NCBI GenBank assembly: GCA_964472095.1
Contig: CAYYIV010000006.1
Coordinates: forward strand, 62,001-126,000
Direction of reading: 5' to 3'
Length of the DNA: 64,000 bases
Source of the DNA: Pelagibius sp964472095
GTDB lineage: Bacteria; Pseudomonadota; Alphaproteobacteria; Kiloniellales; Kiloniellaceae
Shown: positions 62,587-64,000 of the stretch, piece after piece
Layout: each line of letters begins with the position of its first letter
Numbering within the stretch: position 1 is the stretch's first letter
The notes under the pieces: model-generated
What the model was told of the DNA's origin: nothing
Databases searched by the model: none
Seen by the model: the letters and a program-made list of their open reading frames with translations, nothing else
Position numbers and translations under genes: made by a program

Positions 62587-63416
62587 ACGACCGCCCTGAA
62601 GCCAACACCATGTCGGGCCAGCCTGCGGCTGCAGCGCCCCAGGGCGGGACGCCGAAGATCGCGATCCGCGGCCTGACCAAGGTGTTCGGCGACAAGGTCG
62701 TGCTCGACGGCATCGACCTCGACATCGGCGAAGGCGAGTCGATGCTGGTCATCGGCGGCTCGGGCAGCGGCAAGTCGGTGCTGCTGAAGTGCATCCTCGG
62801 CCTGCTGCATCCGGACGCCGGCTCCATCAAGGTCGACGGCGAGGAAGCGGTCGGCCTGTACGGCGCCGAGCTCGAGCGGGTGCGGCGCAAGTTCGGCATG
62901 CTGTTCCAGAACGCCGCCCTCTTCGACTCGCTGCCGGTGTGGGAGAACGTCGCCTTCGGCCTGATGCAGGGCCAGCAGATGGCGCGCGACCAGGCGCGCG
63001 AGATCGCCCTGCAGAAGCTCGGCGCGGTCGGCCTCGGCGAGGACGTCGGCCTGCTGATGCCGGCGGAGCTGTCCGGCGGCATGCGCAAGCGTGTCGGCCT
63101 CGCCCGCGCCATCGCCACCGAGCCGGAGATCATCTTCTTCGACGAGCCGACCACCGGCCTCGATCCCATCATGGGCGACGTCATCGACCGCCTGATCGTG
63201 AAGTGCGTGAAGGAACTCGGCGCTACCGCGCTTTCCATCACCCACGACATGGCCAGCGCCCGGCGCATCTCCGACCGAGTCGCCATGCTGTACAAGGGCA
63301 AGATCATCTGGGTCGGCCGCACCGCCGAGATCGACCGTTCCGGCAATCCCTACGTCGACCAGTTCATCAACGGCCGCGAAGAAGGGCCGATCCAGATGCA
63401 GGTGCGCGACCTGTGA
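62583..63416 (+). CDS. mlaF: Mla-type ABC transporter ATP-binding protein MlaF
   Basis: ATPase that drives MlaE; 277 aa. Walker A VIGGSGSGKSVLLKCIL, Q-loop FGMLFQNAALFDSL, signature PAELSGGMRKRVGLARAI, Walker B IIFFDEPTTGLDPIMGDVI and the H-loop in LSITHDMASARRI. The first 22 residues are an Ala/Pro-rich leader. The usual MCE-domain partner MlaD is not within the next gene; radA follows after 55 bases, so the substrate-binding subunit is elsewhere. Confidence 0.95.
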   Translation: MNDRPEANTMSGQPAAAAPQGGTPKIAIRGLTKVFGDKVVLDGIDLDIGEGESMLVIGGSGSGKSVLLKCILGLLHPDAGSIKVDGEEAVGLYGAELERVRRKFGMLFQNAALFDSLPVWENVAFGLMQGQQMARDQAREIALQKLGAVGLGEDVGLLMPAELSGGMRKRVGLARAIATEPEIIFFDEPTTGLDPIMGDVIDRLIVKCVKELGATALSITHDMASARRISDRVAMLYKGKIIWVGRTAEIDRSGNPYVDQFINGREEGPIQMQVRDL

Positions 63417-63471
63417 GGTGCCGCTGGCGCCCGGGCCGCGCGCCCCGCCACCTCGGAGGATCGGACTGACC

Positions 63472-64000
63472 ATGGCCAAGCCCCGCTCCCAATACGTCTG
63501 CCAGGATTGCGGCGCCGTCGCCACCAAGTGGGCAGGGCGCTGCGAAGCCTGCGGCGCCTGGAACTCGCTGGTCGAAGAAAGCGTACAGAGCGCGCCCGGC
63601 GGGCTTGCGGCACGCGGGCGCGCCGCCGGCAAGATCCATTTCGTCGACCTGGAGAGCGAGAGTCAGCCGCGGCCGCGCCTGGTCTGCGGGCTCGCCGAGT
63701 TCGATCGCGTCACCGGTGGCGGCCTGGTGCCGGGCTCCGCCGTGCTGGTGGCCGGCGATCCCGGCATCGGCAAGTCGACCCTGCTGCTGCAGGTGGCCGC
63801 GCGCCTTGCTACGGCCGGAGCCCAAGGCAGCGGTGGCCAGGAAAGCGCCTGCGCCTACATCTCCGGCGAGGAGTCGATCGACCAGGTGCGCCTGCGGGCG
63901 CGCCGCATGGGCCTCGCCAAGGCCCCCGTGCAGCTGGCCGCCGCGACCTCGGTGCGCGACATGGTCGCCAGCCTCGATCGCCCCGACGGCCCGGCGGTGG
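63472..64000 (+). CDS. radA: DNA repair protein RadA, N-terminal part (cut by window edge)
   Basis: RecA-like branch-migration ATPase. The 176 codons present run open to the window end. The N-terminal zinc finger is YVCQDCGAVATKWAGRCEAC (CxxC...CxxC), followed by EFDRVTGGGLVPGSAVLVAG, Walker A GDPGIGKSTLLLQVA and AYISGEESIDQVRLRARRMG. GGAGGA lies 13 bases before ATG 63472. The KNRFG motif and Lon-like domain are beyond the edge. Confidence 0.96.
   Translation, partial: MAKPRSQYVCQDCGAVATKWAGRCEACGAWNSLVEESVQSAPGGLAARGRAAGKIHFVDLESESQPRPRLVCGLAEFDRVTGGGLVPGSAVLVAGDPGIGKSTLLLQVAARLATAGAQGSGGQESACAYISGEESIDQVRLRARRMGLAKAPVQLAAATSVRDMVASLDRPDGPAV

Overview
The window is 64 kb of GC-rich (roughly two-thirds G+C by eye), densely packed chromosomal core DNA from an alphaproteobacterium, most likely of the Rhodospirillales/Kiloniellales type. 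The divK-pleD pair, an HdaA-type DnaA regulator, EipB, an aa3-oxidase subunit IV, a Rickettsia-17-kDa-type surface antigen and the purN-purM / DUF2066-perM-hdaA and rpsF-rpsR-rplI-dnaB-alr-mlaEF-radA gene orders all point there. No rRNA, tRNA, prophage, CRISPR array or complete IS was found. About 58 protein genes are supported; topA (left edge) and radA (right edge) are cut by the window.

Layout. 1-6 kb: topA end, rnr, an S41 protease and rpmG (L33, only 55 aa). 6-8 kb: the cell-cycle pair divK-pleD on the minus strand. 8-13 kb: ROK sugar kinase, DNA polymerase IV with an extra zinc ribbon, EipB, a small soluble diguanylate cyclase and a conserved small protein. 12.8-14.4 kb: a less GC-rich, gene-poor island with a PEP-CTERM surface protein and a start-less reading frame. 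14.4-18 kb: a chemoreceptor next to an orphan Liv-type binding protein. 18-27.3 kb: aguA, aspS, rnd, an M23 peptidase, ppx and ppk, with a 182-bp TA-flanked MITE that supplies the aguA stop codon. 27.3-29.6 kb: an accessory insert between ppk and hdaA holding a consensus FNR/FixK box, a His-rich surface antigen, an atypical SDR and several large palindromes. 29.6-34.7 kb: hdaA, perM and DUF2066 diverging from purM-purN. 34.7-40.5 kb: small envelope proteins, ndk, an ABC-F factor, a PAS protein and a DMT exporter. 40.5-50.2 kb: holC, pepA, then lptF-lptG-lptD-surA-pdxA-rsmA. 50.2-57.2 kb: gmk, yicC, SDR, and the fatty-acid cluster fabD-fabG-acpP-fabF-mltG. 57.6-64 kb: rpsF-rpsR-rplI, dnaB, alr, mlaE, mlaF, radA.

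Functional themes. Envelope building dominates: LPS transport (LptF, LptG, LptD), OMP folding (SurA), lipid asymmetry (MlaE/F), fatty acid synthesis, peptidoglycan enzymes (Alr, MltG, M23 protein), EipB and the 17-kDa-type antigen. Second-messenger and cell-cycle control (DivK, PleD, a second GGDEF protein, HdaA, polyphosphate metabolism) is the other theme.

The window is mostly ordinary core genome. The observations most worth a second look are: purM has no ATG, GTG or TTG start and appears to begin at ATA behind a perfect GGAGG; a MITE end has become the aguA stop; and a perfect TTGAT-N4-ATCAA box upstream of ppk faces a possible small transcript that ends in a strong hairpin. I did not find a convincing wholly new multigene system.
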